Part shown: piece after piece, positions 34,320-47,120 of the stretch
Layout of the letters: each line of letters opens with the position of its first letter
Position numbering within the stretch: position 1 is the stretch's first letter
Notes under the pieces: model-generated
The model's database searches: none
What the model was told of the DNA's origin: nothing
The model's input: the letters and a program-made list of their open reading frames with translations, nothing else
Program-made: the position numbers and the translations under genes
Assembly (NCBI GenBank): GCA_032871835.1
Contig: CM065295.1
Span: forward strand, 44,204,360-44,268,359
Length of the DNA stretch: 64,000 bases
Reading direction: 5' to 3'
DNA from: Dipteronia dyeriana
Lineage: Eukaryota > Streptophyta > Magnoliopsida > Sapindales > Sapindaceae

Positions 34320-36807
34320 TGAAAATACAATCACGGTTAAATGCTCAAGGCTAGCCTAGGGGTGGGGGGTGAATAGGTTAGACACCTTTTTCGACTCCCT
34401 TAGAAACAAACAAAAGTTTGTCCCTCTAGATTGCTTGTATCACGATATATATATATATTAATTAAAGACAATTAATCAATATATAAACACAAGTAAAGTG
34501 TGATACAAACAAGTAATTGTAACACATACACAATCTATATTATAGAAAGGAAGTCAACATATATAAAGAGTTCTATCCACAATACAAATATTAGAGAGAT
34601 AGAGATAGAGAAAAGTTGACACAGGATATAACGTGGTAAACCTTGGAAGAGGAAACATCCACGGGCTGGCAGCCATCGGGAAACAAAATCCACTAGTAGA
34701 TAAGACAAGTACAATCTCTCAAGTAACATTTTCACCTAGAAACTACCCTCCTATCCTACTCTAGAAGTTGTCACCCTATGCTCAACAATCTGAGGCCTCA
34801 CACCTATTGTCAAGACTTCCTCGCTTACCTATCTGAGTTCCCCCAACTCTAGGCAAGACTTCTTGCTCAACTATCTGGATCCTCACGACCCTAGCCAAGA
34901 CTTCCTTGCTCGACAATCCAAGGCCTCACGCCTCTTGTCAAGACTTATTGCTAAACACCATAGGTCTCACACTTTTTGTCAAGACTTCCTTCTCACAAGG
35001 CATCTAGGTGATCATGAATGAAAAACACAAACAAGCACGCAACATAGAATGCTATGATCAACACATCCTATGGAAAATACTAGAAATGAGCATGAATGCA
35101 CAAATCACATATAGTCAAATTAGTCATGCATGTGTAATCAATCTAGATTATGTAAGATATGTTCAATATTAATCACAACCTAGATATATGCATAGATCTA
35201 AACTTGAATCACAAGATCAAGTTTAAATCACAAAAACCTAAAACATGCTAAAATCATATGACAAAGTCAATTAGATTTAAGCTAAAGTTCTATAGCATAT
35301 TCCTAATAATAGATTCAATCAAAACACATGAATAGATCAAAAGAACATAAGCACATGTATTATGTGAGAAATTCAGCCAAGAGAGCCTAATACATGTGAG
35401 GAACTATTTTTCTCAAAATCAATCAATCAAAGATCATAAAATAGTCATAGAATCAAAGCTAGCACAATACAATCCCAAACATGTGATAACATAGGCAAAA
35501 TCAAAACCTAACTCAACATGAATGATTTCAATTGAAACTCAACCTAGCTTTGAAAGTGTTCAAACTCAAATCAAAACACACACAATATATAAATATATGT
35601 TGAAGAAGAAAACCCAAGGCAATTGACCAAGTTTTAAAAGAAAACTTTGAGGGAAAATCAATACCTTAGTTGATTTAGGTGCAGTCCCGTTTTTGTATGA
35701 TGAGACACCAAAAAAAGCAGTAACACTTACTTAAACCTTCAGAGAAAAGATGGAGGATAAATAGATGAACACTCTCAACTTCGAATCACTCAAATCGGAG
35801 TTCAAATGAAGAAGTTATAGTGTTTGGAATGTGAGAAAGTTTAGAGAGAAAATTTCTGCACACTTGTTTAAAATTTCTTCTTAGAATGAAATGTGAGGGG
35901 GAAAGAGATTATAAAGGAGAGGGATAAGAATGAAGCATGAAATGACCATTTTGACCTTAAGTGCCCGAGGTGGCATGTGGGCATCTTGGGGCAGCAAGCA
36001 TTCTGTCCAAAGATGGCCACGCGCCATCTCGGGAAAGAGTGCTTGGATGCACTTCTTTTTTTCTCTAGCTCCCTTCGCGTTCTTCAACCGTTCTCCATCC
36101 TCCGAACTCGGAATTTGAATCCGTTTACGGATTACGAACTGTAACTCTCACACGGACATGGAAATATATGATAATCAACCCAGAAAATAATAATTCGATT
36201 CGATATATGAATACGAAGACAATGTATGCAACATGTGTTGAAAGTGTAGTATCTTTTGACTTTGAACTTGAAATCAATAGTATGAGTAACCGAAATGACC
36301 GGAACTCAATCAAGAATGATTTAAGACTAAATTCAAGTTCAATATCCATGTTATACAAATATATACACACAAAAACATAATTCATACTAGAATGCAAACT
36401 ACATAGAGATAGTTTCCAATCATGCATTTCCAAAACATGTTATTTCCATACCAATGCATGAGCATTCATCTTCAAGTGTGTGAATGTGTTATACATGGTG
36501 CACAACGATGCAGGGACACATATAAATGAATTGTATGTGTGTGCCTTTAAAGGTGCACAACGATGCAGGGACACAAATGTATGATAAGTGTGTGTGTGTG
36601 CCTAAGCCTTGTAAGAGAAAGATAAGATCTTAGTATACCTTTGTAGAACCAAATTGCATCCTTTCTCTTTGAAGACTTAGAACTTGCTTTGACTTGTTGT
36701 TTCTACTTCCTTGAAACTTGTATCATCATGAATCTAAACAACTAAATCATTACAAGTAAACATCATTTTGATATGGAATTAATGCCAACACAAACTAAAA
36801 CCTAACA
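34320..36807 (-). repeat. Left (3') LTR of family D element (2488 bp)
   Basis: Near full-length copy. It has five minisatellite units (34790-35000) and a TTATAAAGG TATA-like site near 35910 on +, whose complement lies where the solo LTR has TTTATAAT. Ends AAACCTAACA directly before the polypurine tract. Confidence 0.9.
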
Positions 36808-36825
36808 ATCTCCCCCTTTGGCAAA
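36808..36825 (-). other. Polypurine tract of the family D element
   Basis: Minus strand GCCAAAGGGGGAGAT immediately before the LTR start TGTTAGG. Similar tracts occur further upstream (CAAAAAGGGGGAGAAAGAG at about 37215-37235 and TGAGGGGGTG at about 37077), the multiple-tract arrangement reported for Sireviruses. Confidence 0.8.
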
Positions 36826-37350
36826 TTTCATGTCAAAACACCTATACATTTACTACAAATATAAAAATGAAGATAGGTCACAAAATCACTCCCTCACATT
36901 ACAATGAGTAAGATTCCTATAACTAATCTTCACCAACTCTTGAACTTCATCTTGATCTTCTCTTGAAGCAACCTACAAATCATCTCAAAGCACAATGCAT
37001 ATACAAGAGAAAAACAACAAATGGAAACATATAATATGGATAAGAATATACAATTAAGTCCACAAATACATGTATCACCCCCTCAATACATGCCAAATAC
37101 AAGAATTCTTAACCAAATCTTAAGACTAATTATTACATGCCATTGAAAGTTCAAAAGTTCACAAAAACAACATAAAAAGGAAACTAAGTAACTAGCAACT
37201 CTTAACAACTCTTTCTCCCCCTTTTTGACATGAAATGATGCCAAAAAGTAAGAAACATACCATGAGATTCAAATACTAGCTACTAGATCCACCAAAGAAA
37301 GATGTGCGTGTAGTTGACCTAACATAATGCTTGAGAGGTGGTCTTGAACT

Positions 37351-38337
37351 TTATGTAATACACTCATCCAACTCTTTTATTCTAGCATCATGTTTATCAA
37401 CTATAGCACTAAGCTCATCAACCTTCTTCTTCAAATGTAAAGCCCAATCCGGAAGAATGTTTATGCTAGTCTCTTGACAATCAACTTGTGAACTACTAAA
37501 TAGTCCAAAAGTATCACATGTCTTACCCTTATCCTTATATGACATGTATGACACACGTTTATCACTATATTTTTCCAAGGGTTGTACCAACACATCATCT
37601 CCACTACTTTTAATACCACGAGCTAAACACAAAAAAGTTATAAACCCCGTAAATGCAAGCTTCTTATCTCCTATAGCTGAGAAAGCCGCACTATTAATAT
37701 AAAGCATAAGTAGATCCCCAAGGTTTATAGGTTGATTAGTCACCAAGGCATATACTATTTTGATATTGTCTTTATTCAACTCGGTTGAATTCGAAGATCC
37801 AATAATATTAGTGCAAATAAAAAGATGCCAAAATGCACTTGCCTTAGTTAACTCATGTTGACTAATATATGCTCTACCTTTCGACTCAAAATAAGCATTG
37901 CCACATAAAGTTCTACCCATGATATTAAGATTCTCAATGATATCAACATCTAGAAAGTTTGAATCAATATCACTAGATAGCCCAAGAAACTTGTTAATAT
38001 TTTCCGGGTTAACTCTAAACACAACACCCCTAATCTCCATCAAAGCATCCAATAAGGTGGCACTCTCTCTATATTCATGATAAAACTCTCTAACAAGAGT
38101 ATCGTTCACTATTCCTAGCATGCTCACCCAAGATTCCCAATTCCTATCCTTAATGCATTTAAGAACATAAGAATCTTTACATTTACCTAAGTCAATGCCT
38201 CTCTCTTGAAATATCTTCTTAGTTCCAAAGATCCCTAAATCCTTTGACCTTGAAGCTTTGGATCCCTTTAAGGTAGACTAGGCTTTCACAATTGGATTCG
38301 ATTGATTTCCACTTCCGGTAACTTTAGTTCTTCCCAT
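37351..38337 (-). pseudogene. PF20167-like ORF in the family D element, one stop
   Basis: 328 codons from the ATG at 38337 to the stop at 37351, broken only by TAG at codon 20. Function unknown; proteins of this type are labelled putative plant transposon protein or env-like. Features: basic, Ser-rich N-terminus; CIKDRNWESWV then LVREFYHEYRES (family signature); EIRGVVFRVNPENINKFLGL; SAFWHLFICTNIIGSSN; VYALVTNQPINLGDLLMLYI; FTGFITFLCLARGI; and a C-terminal helix that looks coiled-coil (residues about 300-328). It sits where an env-like ORF would be, between the missing pol and the 3' LTR. By far the best-preserved long frame in the nested block. Confidence 0.7.
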
Positions 38338-40315
38338 TTGTTCTTGTGAAATAAGATGCTATATACATACAAAAGTGAGTGAAAGACAAAACAAGCATAT
38401 TAGTCACAAATATATAAAAACAAAGACATATGACTTAAGAATGAATCATCATGCAAGACAAAGATAGTGAGTAATATCTTACAAGTATCATTAAGTCAAA
38501 ATATGACAACATGTAACAAAATGAAGCATGTGAACATATCATAAAAGAGAACAATGTCTAGCATACAATGCTCCCCTTAGACAAATGCTATAACTAAAAT
38601 CAATGATAGCATAGAGCTCACAAAGATGTTCAAAAAATCACACATTCAAGCGGTTTGAAGAAATATCAACGAAATAAGCTTCATATACTAAGAGCGATAC
38701 ACAAAGATTTTTCAAGTTCTCTCATAATTCTTCAACAATTGCAAAGATATCATCATATTTATAAACAAAGTGTGTGTGAGAGAGATATGCTTCAAATATA
38801 TATCACGAAGTAGTTTGATAATCAATATGCAAACAATTTCCAACAACTATTCATCTTAAGCTTTTTCCAAAAAAAGTCAAACCGATTATCATCCTGAACT
38901 TTTGCTATTAAGAGAATAGATTTCAACATATGAGCGTGTGTGTGCATGTGGCTCGTCATCCCATTTCTTTTGTTTTCAACCCGAGCTCATTTGATTTTCA
39001 ACTAAACTCTTTTTCAAGCCTTCCTCCTTTTCTTTTTAGGCTTTGAATCAAAGATTTTTTTTTTATGAATTCCTTTCAACACTTCTTTGATTTTTCCATT
39101 TTGTTTACATAAAAAAAATTCACTTCATGAAGGCTTTCACTCATATCAATGGTGTAGCTCTTTCCAAAATTGGGTAGCTTTCACAACCAATGTGTGTAGC
39201 CTTTTTCATGAAGGTGCTCGTTGAGTTCTATGTAATTGCCGAAGCAAAATGGATACTAACCATAGGTCATTTTAAATGTACCGTAGCACAAAAAATTAAA
39301 GGTGTATCCAATGTTTACATATTAGTAAACTCAACCTACTAGCAAAACATATAAAAGAAGCAAGGTGCAATTTCAAAAAACCAAGATTTTATGGCTCATA
39401 AGCACATGATCTAAGAGCAATAAGTAGAGACTTATTCAAGATCATTACTTCTCTAATGAGTAGCTTTCGAAGAATATGAAGCTCATATTTTCAAAAGTAA
39501 TGCCACTCAATATACCATACACAAACAATCATCAAAGTTAAGATCAATGTGAACAATATCACTATTAGATCCTAAAATAACAAATGTCAATGAGAACCAT
39601 AAGTATACTATACAAAAATCTCTAATATGACATGCTATGAGATGTATATCAAAATTTGAGTCAAAAGATGAATATCTAAGAGAACATGCATTAGAGTATA
39701 GAGATACCTTTTAGCACATTATATTCACCAAATATCATACTTCCGCCTTGAATGTCCTCATGACACCAAGTTGACGATGTTTACAACAAGAGTATAAAAA
39801 ACATAATATCTCAACTCAATCAACACATATAACAAAAGAACTTCTCTAAAGTTATTCAACAAATTTTGACCATCATAACAAACATGATGTGAGATAACCA
39901 AGTTCATATCAATACATGGAGTATTGAAAACTAGCAAGCAAGAATTCTCAACACAATTGATATATAGCCTCAAAGCTATCTCACATGTGCTTCTTGTTTT
40001 AGTGATAAGTGCACTCACCTTTGAACCACTTGTTCTTGGGTGTACCTACACAAACATTTCCAATATCATCCTTGACAACAATGTTAAATTTAGAGTAAAG
40101 TCCTTCAATGACTTGATTAAAAGAATATCATTAACACACTCTTCCTTAACAATATCAACACAAGCTTTGTCAAGTTGAACAAGATTAGAATTCTTTCTAC
40201 TCCACAACTTCTTTTCATGCTTAGTAAACTTATCGTTTTTTTCAACTTTCAAATCCTTAGCATGTTAAAGTTAAAGTTTAATCTCCTTATCCCTAGATTC
40301 ATTTCCTAATTTGCA
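38338..40315 (-). other. Pol-less interior of the family D element
   Basis: About 2 kb, AT-rich. Short open stretches (39758-40252) read on from gag but show no protease, integrase or RT motif. 38930-39240 has GT-rich and T-rich tracts. A full Sirevirus would have about 4 kb of pol here, so this is a pol deletion or a separate non-autonomous lineage. Confidence 0.6.
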
Positions 40316-41995
40316 TTATTCAATATATTTATAACACCAAGGCTTAATGTGACCTATTGTGTTGCAATAATGGAAAATTGGAATAAAAGATGAGATTGTA
40401 CCTTTTAAAGTTGAACTAGCTTCACTAGGAGTTTGCAAAGATACCTTGTTCACCAACTTCTTCTTGGCTTTTGATCTTCTCTTATTGTATGGTTTCTTAT
40501 CAATCACGACTTTATCAAAGTGTGTAGGAAGTGGTACTTCCAAGAGTTCCTCTTCAACTACCAAGTCGTCTTCACCACTATGAGAGTTAACAAGATTCCT
40601 AACACTAGACACACTTACCGAATCATTCACTAAGTTCTTGATGGCCTCCTTAGCCGTGTCTATCTCTTCCATCAATTCTTGTTATCTCTTCCTCAAAGAA
40701 TATATCACATTATCCTTCTCAAGGTTTATCATTTCAAGTTCTCTAAATTTCTTCATAATATCACATTTCTCACCAAGAAGTATACGAGTAACAACCACAA
40801 ACTCATCTAGTTGCTTCTTGATCAAATCATCCTTCTCAACTACTTCTCTTTGAGCATTATCTCTAGCTTCTTCAAGTTTTTCTATCTTTTTCAACAACTC
40901 AAGATTAGTAGGAATTGAACTAGAGCTTCCATGATGATTTGCATCAAAGTTCTTGTTCAAAGATATTGTACCATCAACATCTAGTGGAGAATGAGAAGCC
41001 GTTAGAGCTACAAAGTTGCTCACCAACTCTTCATCACTTGAAGACTCACTACTAGAGCTTTCATTGTCACTAGAATTATCATCACTCAAAGTAGACGCCA
41101 ACACTTTGCCTTTCTTGTCTTTCTTAGATGGCTTCTTGGTACACTCACTAACTAAAGCGACCAAAACCATGACAATTATAACATTGAACCTCTTTCTTGT
41201 TCATGGCTTGACTATTCTTCTTAATCCTTGGAGATGATGTTCTCTTGACTCATTTTCCCTTAGAAGATTTGCCTCTAGGCTTGACATTCTTCTTTAGAAA
41301 CTTCTTGAACCTTCTAACCAAAAGTGCCATCTCTTCATTTTCATCATCACTCTCCTCCTCAATAGCATTGAGAGCGATTCCCTTACTTTTCATCTTTGGC
41401 TTCAAGCACATCTCATAAGTTTGGAGAGACCCAATCAACTCATCGATATTCAAACTATCCACATCCTTGCTTTCCTTAATGGCCGTCACCTTTTATTTGA
41501 ATCTCTTAGGAAGAGACCTAAGGATTTTCCAATTTAAACGCTCTTTTGAGATAGGTACTCCAAGTGCTTGACATTGGTTAGCTATGTTAAGAAACCGGAA
41601 TTGGAAGTCTTCAAACTTTTCTTCTTCACTCATACTTAAACCTTTAAATTGTGATGCTAACAATTGAAGCCCAAGCTTCCTTTACGGATTCAAGATTTTG
41701 AATGTAGGAGAATTGATACCCATCAACTCCTCAAAAGATGGCATTCATAGCACGATAGTTCCAGTTAGCAACCTCAAACTCATTCGTTGTCCATTCACTC
41801 TTTGGCTTGAGTATCATGGTTCCATCCTCTTGAACCTTGGTAGGAGGACTATAACCTTCTTATACTGCCATCCAAGCTCATCAATAGAGCGGATGTAGGC
41901 TTTCATCCTCAATTTCCAATACCCATAGTTAGTGCCACGAAGTAATGGTGGCCTAGTATTTGAGGCTCCTTCCGCAATTATATTATCTTGTAAAC
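40316..41995 (-). pseudogene. Sirevirus-type gag of the family D element, broken
   Basis: Capsid/nucleocapsid. Reading leftwards: TRPPLLRGTNYGYWKLRMKAYI (about 41960-41890; no intact start seen), the UBN2/capsid core with stops, SLNIDELIGSLQTYEM (41440), a Lys-rich linker MALLVRRFKKFLKKN, zinc knuckle CYNCHGFGRF (about 41190-41150, second half lost to stops), a Ser/Asp-rich and coiled-coil section (41170-40682), and a second knuckle, HYCNTIGHIKPWCYKYIE, at the end (stop at 40316). Typical of Sirevirus gag proteins with long C-terminal extensions. At least six breaks. Confidence 0.78.
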
Positions 41996-42063
41996 CAATG
42001 ACTTCAAACGCCTTGCAAAAACCGTGAATGTATCACCCCAGACGCACATTAAGTGCAATCTAG

Positions 42064-42081
42064 TGTCCTGCTCTGATACCA
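42064..42081 (-). other. Primer-binding site (tRNA-iMet)
   Basis: Minus strand TGGTATCAGAGCAGGACA starts two bases after the LTR end. TGGTATCAGAGC is the standard complement of plant initiator tRNA-Met. Confidence 0.93.
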
Positions 42082-42083
42082 AT

Positions 42084-43980
42084 TGAAAATACAATCACGG
42101 TTAAATGCTCAAGGCTAACCTAGAGGGGGGTGAATAGGTTAAACACCTTTTTTGACTCCCTTAGAAACAAACAAAAATTTGTCCCTCTAGATTGCTTGTA
42201 TCACGATATATATATTAATTAAAGATAACTAATCAATAAATAAACACAAGTAAAGTGTGATACAAACAAGTAATTGTAACACATACACAATCTATATTAT
42301 AGAAAAGAAGTCAACATATATAAAGAGTTCTATCCACAATACAAATATTAGAGAGATAGGGATAGAGAAAAGTTGACACAAGATATAACGTGGTAAACCT
42401 CCGAAGAGGAAACATCCACGGGCTGGCAGCCACCGGCAAACAAAATCCACTAGTAGATAAGACAAGTACAATCTCTCAAGTGACCTTTTCACCTAGAAAC
42501 TACCCTCTTATCCTAATCTAGAAGTTGTCGCCCTATGCTCAACAATCCGAGGCCTTACACCTCTTGTCAAGACTTTCTCGCTCACCTTATCCGGATCCTC
42601 ATGACCCAAGGCAAGACATCTTGCTCAACTAAGTCCTCACGACTCTAGTCAAGACTTCCTCGCTCACCTATCCGAGTTCTCCCAACTCTAGGCAAGACTT
42701 CTTGCTCGACTATCCGGATCCTCACAACCCTAGCCAAGACTTCCTTGTTCTATAATCCAAGGCCTCACGCCTCTTGCCAAGACTTCTTGCTCAACACCAT
42801 AGGTCTCACACTTATTGTCAAGACTTCCTTCTCACAAGGCATCTAGGTGATCATGAATGTAAAACGTAAATAAGCACGCAACATAGAATGATATGATCAA
42901 CACATCCTATGAAAAATACTAGACATGAGCATGAACGCACAAATCATATATAGTCTAGTTAGTCATGCATGTGTAATCAATCTAGATTATGTAAGATATG
43001 TTCAATATTAATCACAACCTAGATACATGCATAGATCTAAACTTGAATCACAAGATATGTTCAATAAATCACAAGATCAAGTTTAAATCGCAAAAACCTA
43101 AAACATGCTAAAATCATATGACAAAGTCAATTAGATTTAAGCTAAAGTTCTAGAGCATATTCCTAATCATAGATTCAATCAAAACACATGAATAGCTCAA
43201 AAGAACATAAGCACATGTATTATGTGAGAAATTTGGCCAAGAGAGCCTAATACATGTGAGGAACTATTTTTCTCAAAATCAATCAATCAAAGATCATAAA
43301 ATAGTCATAGAATCAAAGCTAGCACGGACATGGACATATATTATACTCAACCCAGAAAATAATAATTTGACTCGATATACAAATACGAATACAATGTATG
43401 CAACATGAGTTGAAAGTGTAGTATCTTTTGACTTATAACTTGAAATCAATAGTATGAGTAACCGAAATGTCTGGAACTCAATCATGAATGATTTAAGACT
43501 AAATTCAAGTTCAATATCCATGTTATAAAAACATATACACACACAAACACAATTCATACTAGAATGCAAACTACATAGAGATAGTTTCCAATCATGCATT
43601 TTCCAAAACATGTTATTTCCATACCAATGCATGAGTATTCATCTTCAAGTGTGTGAATGTGTTATACATGGTGTACAATGATGTAGGAAAACTTATGAAT
43701 GAATTGTATTTGTGTCCCTTCAATGGTGCACAACGATGCAGGGACACAAATGTATGATATGTGTGTGTGTGTGCCTAAGCCTTATAAAAGAAAGATAAGA
43801 TCTTAGTATACCTTTGTAGAACCAAATTGCATCCTTTCTCTTTGAAGACTTAGAACTTTCTTTGACTTGTTGTTTCTTCTTTCTTGAAGCTTGAATCATC
43901 ATGAATCTAAACAACTAAATCATTACAAGTAAACATCATTTTGATATGGAATTAATGCCAACACAAACTAAAACCTAACA
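42084..43980 (-). repeat. Right (5') LTR of family D element, internally deleted (1897 bp)
   Basis: Homologous to 34320-36807 but missing the stretch matching about 35465-36155. The junction falls in GCTAGCAC/GGACATGG near 43325, with CAC at both breakpoints of the longer copy. The lost part includes the TATA-like site, so this LTR probably cannot start transcription. Seven minisatellite units (42540-42840). Confidence 0.88.
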
Positions 43981-43985
43981 CTTCG

Positions 43986-46900
43986 GGGAAAACACGGTTG
44001 AGATCGGTATAATCAATACACATGCGCCACTTCCTGTTTACTTTGGGCATCATTACCATGTTGGAGATCCATTCAGGGTATACAGACCCATTGATGAACT
44101 TAGCCTTCGAAAGCTTATCTACCTCTTCATGTACCGCGGCATTCTTTTCTAAGTTGAAGTGACACCGCTTTTGCTTGACTGGTTTGAATGTGGCTCCAAC
44201 TGCTAACTGTGAGCTGCCAATGAAATGGGGATTCCTGGCAACTATTCGTGGCTCTAGGCTAATATGTCACTGTACGCTCGAAGGACCCTAATGAAACCCT
44301 TTTTCACTCATTCTTCCAACGTGACTCCTACCTTGACCACCTTGGAGGGATTATCCCCTCTAATTGATACATTTTCTAGCTCATCCATCGGGTGGTGGCC
44401 ACTGGCCTACCATCTTTCTTCCTCTTCTATATCCTCTGTAACTGAAACCTCTACCTCAGGCTCCTCATCAACTACCTTCATCTCTTTTACAACATCTAGG
44501 TTCTCATATTTCTTTCCTGATAAATTATAGGCCTACATGACGGTTACCTATGCACACTGCTTGGCTAGTGCTGCTGGATTGGTAAACACCACGTAGTACT
44601 TACGCTTTGCTTATTGGTTCCCTCATACCTTGTTACATATTGAGAACTTCATAAAGTTATGGTAGATTGACAGAACACCCTTGATGGCTGATAGAAAGGG
44701 CCTTCGAATGATGGTGTTATAGACAGACTAGGTATCAACCACGATGAAAACTGTCATAAGGCTTTGTTGGAGTGGCACTTCCCCCATTATAACAGGTAGG
44801 ATCATTGATCGATATGTACTAGCGAGTCTCTAGTGAACCCATACATCGACGTGGTACAACTGTTATAGCAATGGCGCTTTAGGTTGAAATTCTCTAGAGC
44901 ATCCTTGATGAGGATTCCAACACTGTTGTAGGTATCAATGAGTACGTGGTGGACCAGACAATTGTTTATCTACACAGTAACGACCATGGGGTCATTGTGG
45001 GGCTGTACCATGTTGTACATATCATCTTCAATGAAAATGATCAAGGCCGAGAGGGAGGATTCTGGCGACCCTCAGATGGTTATGAGAATGTCCTGCCTTG
45101 CCTCAATCCGAGGCAACTTTCTAGCGTGGTTCTTCCTGGAGTTTTTGGAAGTTCCTGTTAGAGTGGGACCCCCACTGATGGTGTGGGCAATCTGGATCTG
45201 CTGTATCAGATTTTTCCCTTTATCCTTTGTCCTTTGTCCTTTCTTCTGTAGCCTTAATATCAGCTTGTACCCCTATCCCTACTTGGAAGCTATCTCGTAC
45301 CTGTTGTAGGAATTCAACCAAGCAACCTCCCCTTACCAGTGCTTCGATCTAGTTGTGTAGCATGTAGCACTCCGACGTATTGTGCTCTACATCCTCTTAG
45401 AAGTCACAATATTTATAGCGGTTACGCTGGTAGGCCGGTGATTTTATAGGAGCGGTCTTCCTGAGCAACCCCTTGTCAAGGATGGTGAGGCATGTTGTTT
45501 CAAGGGAAGCGTTGAAAGGGGTGAAATAACTATATCTCTTTTCCTCTCTAGCTATCCACGCTACTTATCTTGGAGAAGGCAATACTCTAGGAGGGGTCCT
45601 TTTGGCTGGGTACCGCTCTCGTTGAGGCTGGAAATGTGGTAGCCGGTACGAGGATCATTTAAGAGGTCTATTCGGGACCTTTTAGACCGTTCCAGGCTTG
45701 GACACCTCCTTCTTCTGTCGTTTCCTTTTTCAGGCGCTTAGCAGATCTCAGGTCATCGTATTCCACCTTAACCCTGAGTTGCTCATCGATCTCCACCTGA
45801 TCTAAGTCCCTGTCATAGGTCTTCTAGTATGTCTCAGATGGGTGCTTCACAAAGGACCAAAACAGTCTGATGGACCACAAGTTCCTCTTAAAGTTGGCCA
45901 AGGTGTCCTTCTCTACAAAGACCTATATTTGGACCACTTCTTTCTGGAACTTCTTCACGTAGAACCTTAGTGATTCTCCCGGCTCCTAGATCACATATTG
46001 GAGGTGGATGGGATCTTTAGGGTGAGGCTTGATACCCTAGAATTGAGCATAGAAATCACTAGTTAATTGGGTAAAAGAGTTGACACTATATGGTGGTAAC
46101 TTTCTGAACCATGTCTTGGTATAGTCAGTCAGTGACGTCGGGAACATCCTACACATGGTAGACCGAGTAGCGTTTTGGACCTCCATTTTCTACACGAAGC
46201 TTTCAAGGTGGCTCAACGAGTCTCTTATCCTAGAAAACTTATAGGTCAACATCTTTAACTTAGAGGGCAACTCCTCCTTCCTGATTCTTCTAAAGAATGG
46301 TACGTTCATCTTGCCTACGGGATCCTTCTAGTTCTTCCGGTGCTTACCTTTCTTCAGCTCTTGGATCTCCTCAGCCATCTTGGCCACCTGGTCTCGTAGG
46401 TGCTTTGATCCACCGTTCCTAGACTCCACCTCTGAATCATCGTTGTTAGACCTCTCCGATGCCACAGAGGCTTCGTCCCGATTTTCTCCTTAGATGAGGT
46501 TTTCCCAAGCACTCCTTCTGTTGTTGGCACTACCCCTCACGGCGGTTCGAGGATACCTCTCCTCTACTGATGTTTTAGCCTAAAGGTCAAGCTCCCTATA
46601 AGGGATATCGAATACGAACCTCACTTGTCAAGGTTGAAAGTTAGTGGGTCGATTCAAAACTAAAGGTAGGGGTTGGGGCTCAAGTCCATCATGGACCGGT
46701 ATAGAAGTTGGTGGTCCAAGTCTGTCAAATGTAGGTATCCTGGTACCTGGTCTAATGGTATCACCGTTGGTGTCAGGTACAGCAAGTCGAGCGGGATTTC
46801 TTCCGTGATCAGTCGGTGGCAGACATTTTCCGTGAAAGTTGTAGCATGCTGCTCTATGATGGTCTTGGTCTTGCCTGCTATCAGAGCAATCGAGACTTAA

Positions 46901-47043
46901 GGTGTGGCCCGTACGGTTGTTGGAGGTATTGGAGTTAGATTGAGATGCTTTGATCTTTTCTCTTGCTTTTGACAGTTTCGGGTTGAAGCGATAGATTGGT
47001 GCCCTGACTGTTCGGGTTATCCTTGGGAGGATCGAAGCCTCAT
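43986..47043 (-). pseudogene. Tat gag-protease-RT N-terminus, broken
   Basis: First third of the split Tat polyprotein. Gag may open at the ATG at 47043 (a stop follows at codon 9). Capsid text follows at about 46350-45700 (PHPKDPIHLQYVI, ESLRFYVKKFQKEV), and a Cys/His segment YCDF...EDVEHNTSECYMLHN near 45400. The protease active site near 44930 reads VLIDTYNSVGIL, where DNGSS is usual. RT starts with YPEWISNMVMMPKVNRKWR and CIDYTDLNRVF just before the Sirevirus-like insertion. Dozens of stops; lineage clear. Confidence 0.8.
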
Positions 47044-47101
47044 ACTAATATCCTGGAAAAATAAAGTTCTACATGCTTTTATAAGGGTGTAGAAATATTT
47101 C

Positions 47102-47119
47102 CGTAGATAACGTCAAAAA
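47102..47119 (-). other. Tat primer-binding site, degenerate
   Basis: Minus strand TTTTTGACGTTATCTACGG next to the LTR end resembles the Tat consensus TTGGCGCCGTCTGTGGG after several GC-to-AT changes. Confidence 0.55.
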
Positions 47120-47120
47120 G

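Larger units (their letters stand above)
34320..43980 (-). mobile_element. Non-autonomous Sirevirus-like Copia element, family D
   Basis: TGAAAATACAATC ... AAACCTAACA at both ends, two LTRs, a tRNA-iMet primer-binding site beside the right LTR and a polypurine tract beside the left one, so it is on the minus strand. Target duplication CTTCA (34315-34319) and CTTCG (43981-43985), one CpG-type change. It interrupts the Tat RT between FSP and KDYFP. Inside are a gag and a PF20167-like ORF; no protease, integrase or RT was seen in the 2 kb between them. Confidence 0.88.

Noticed and set aside
44938..45309. Plus-strand ORF of 123 codons
   Set aside because: It lies opposite the Tat protease/gag region, whose minus-strand motifs are clear; the + frame has no recognisable domain.
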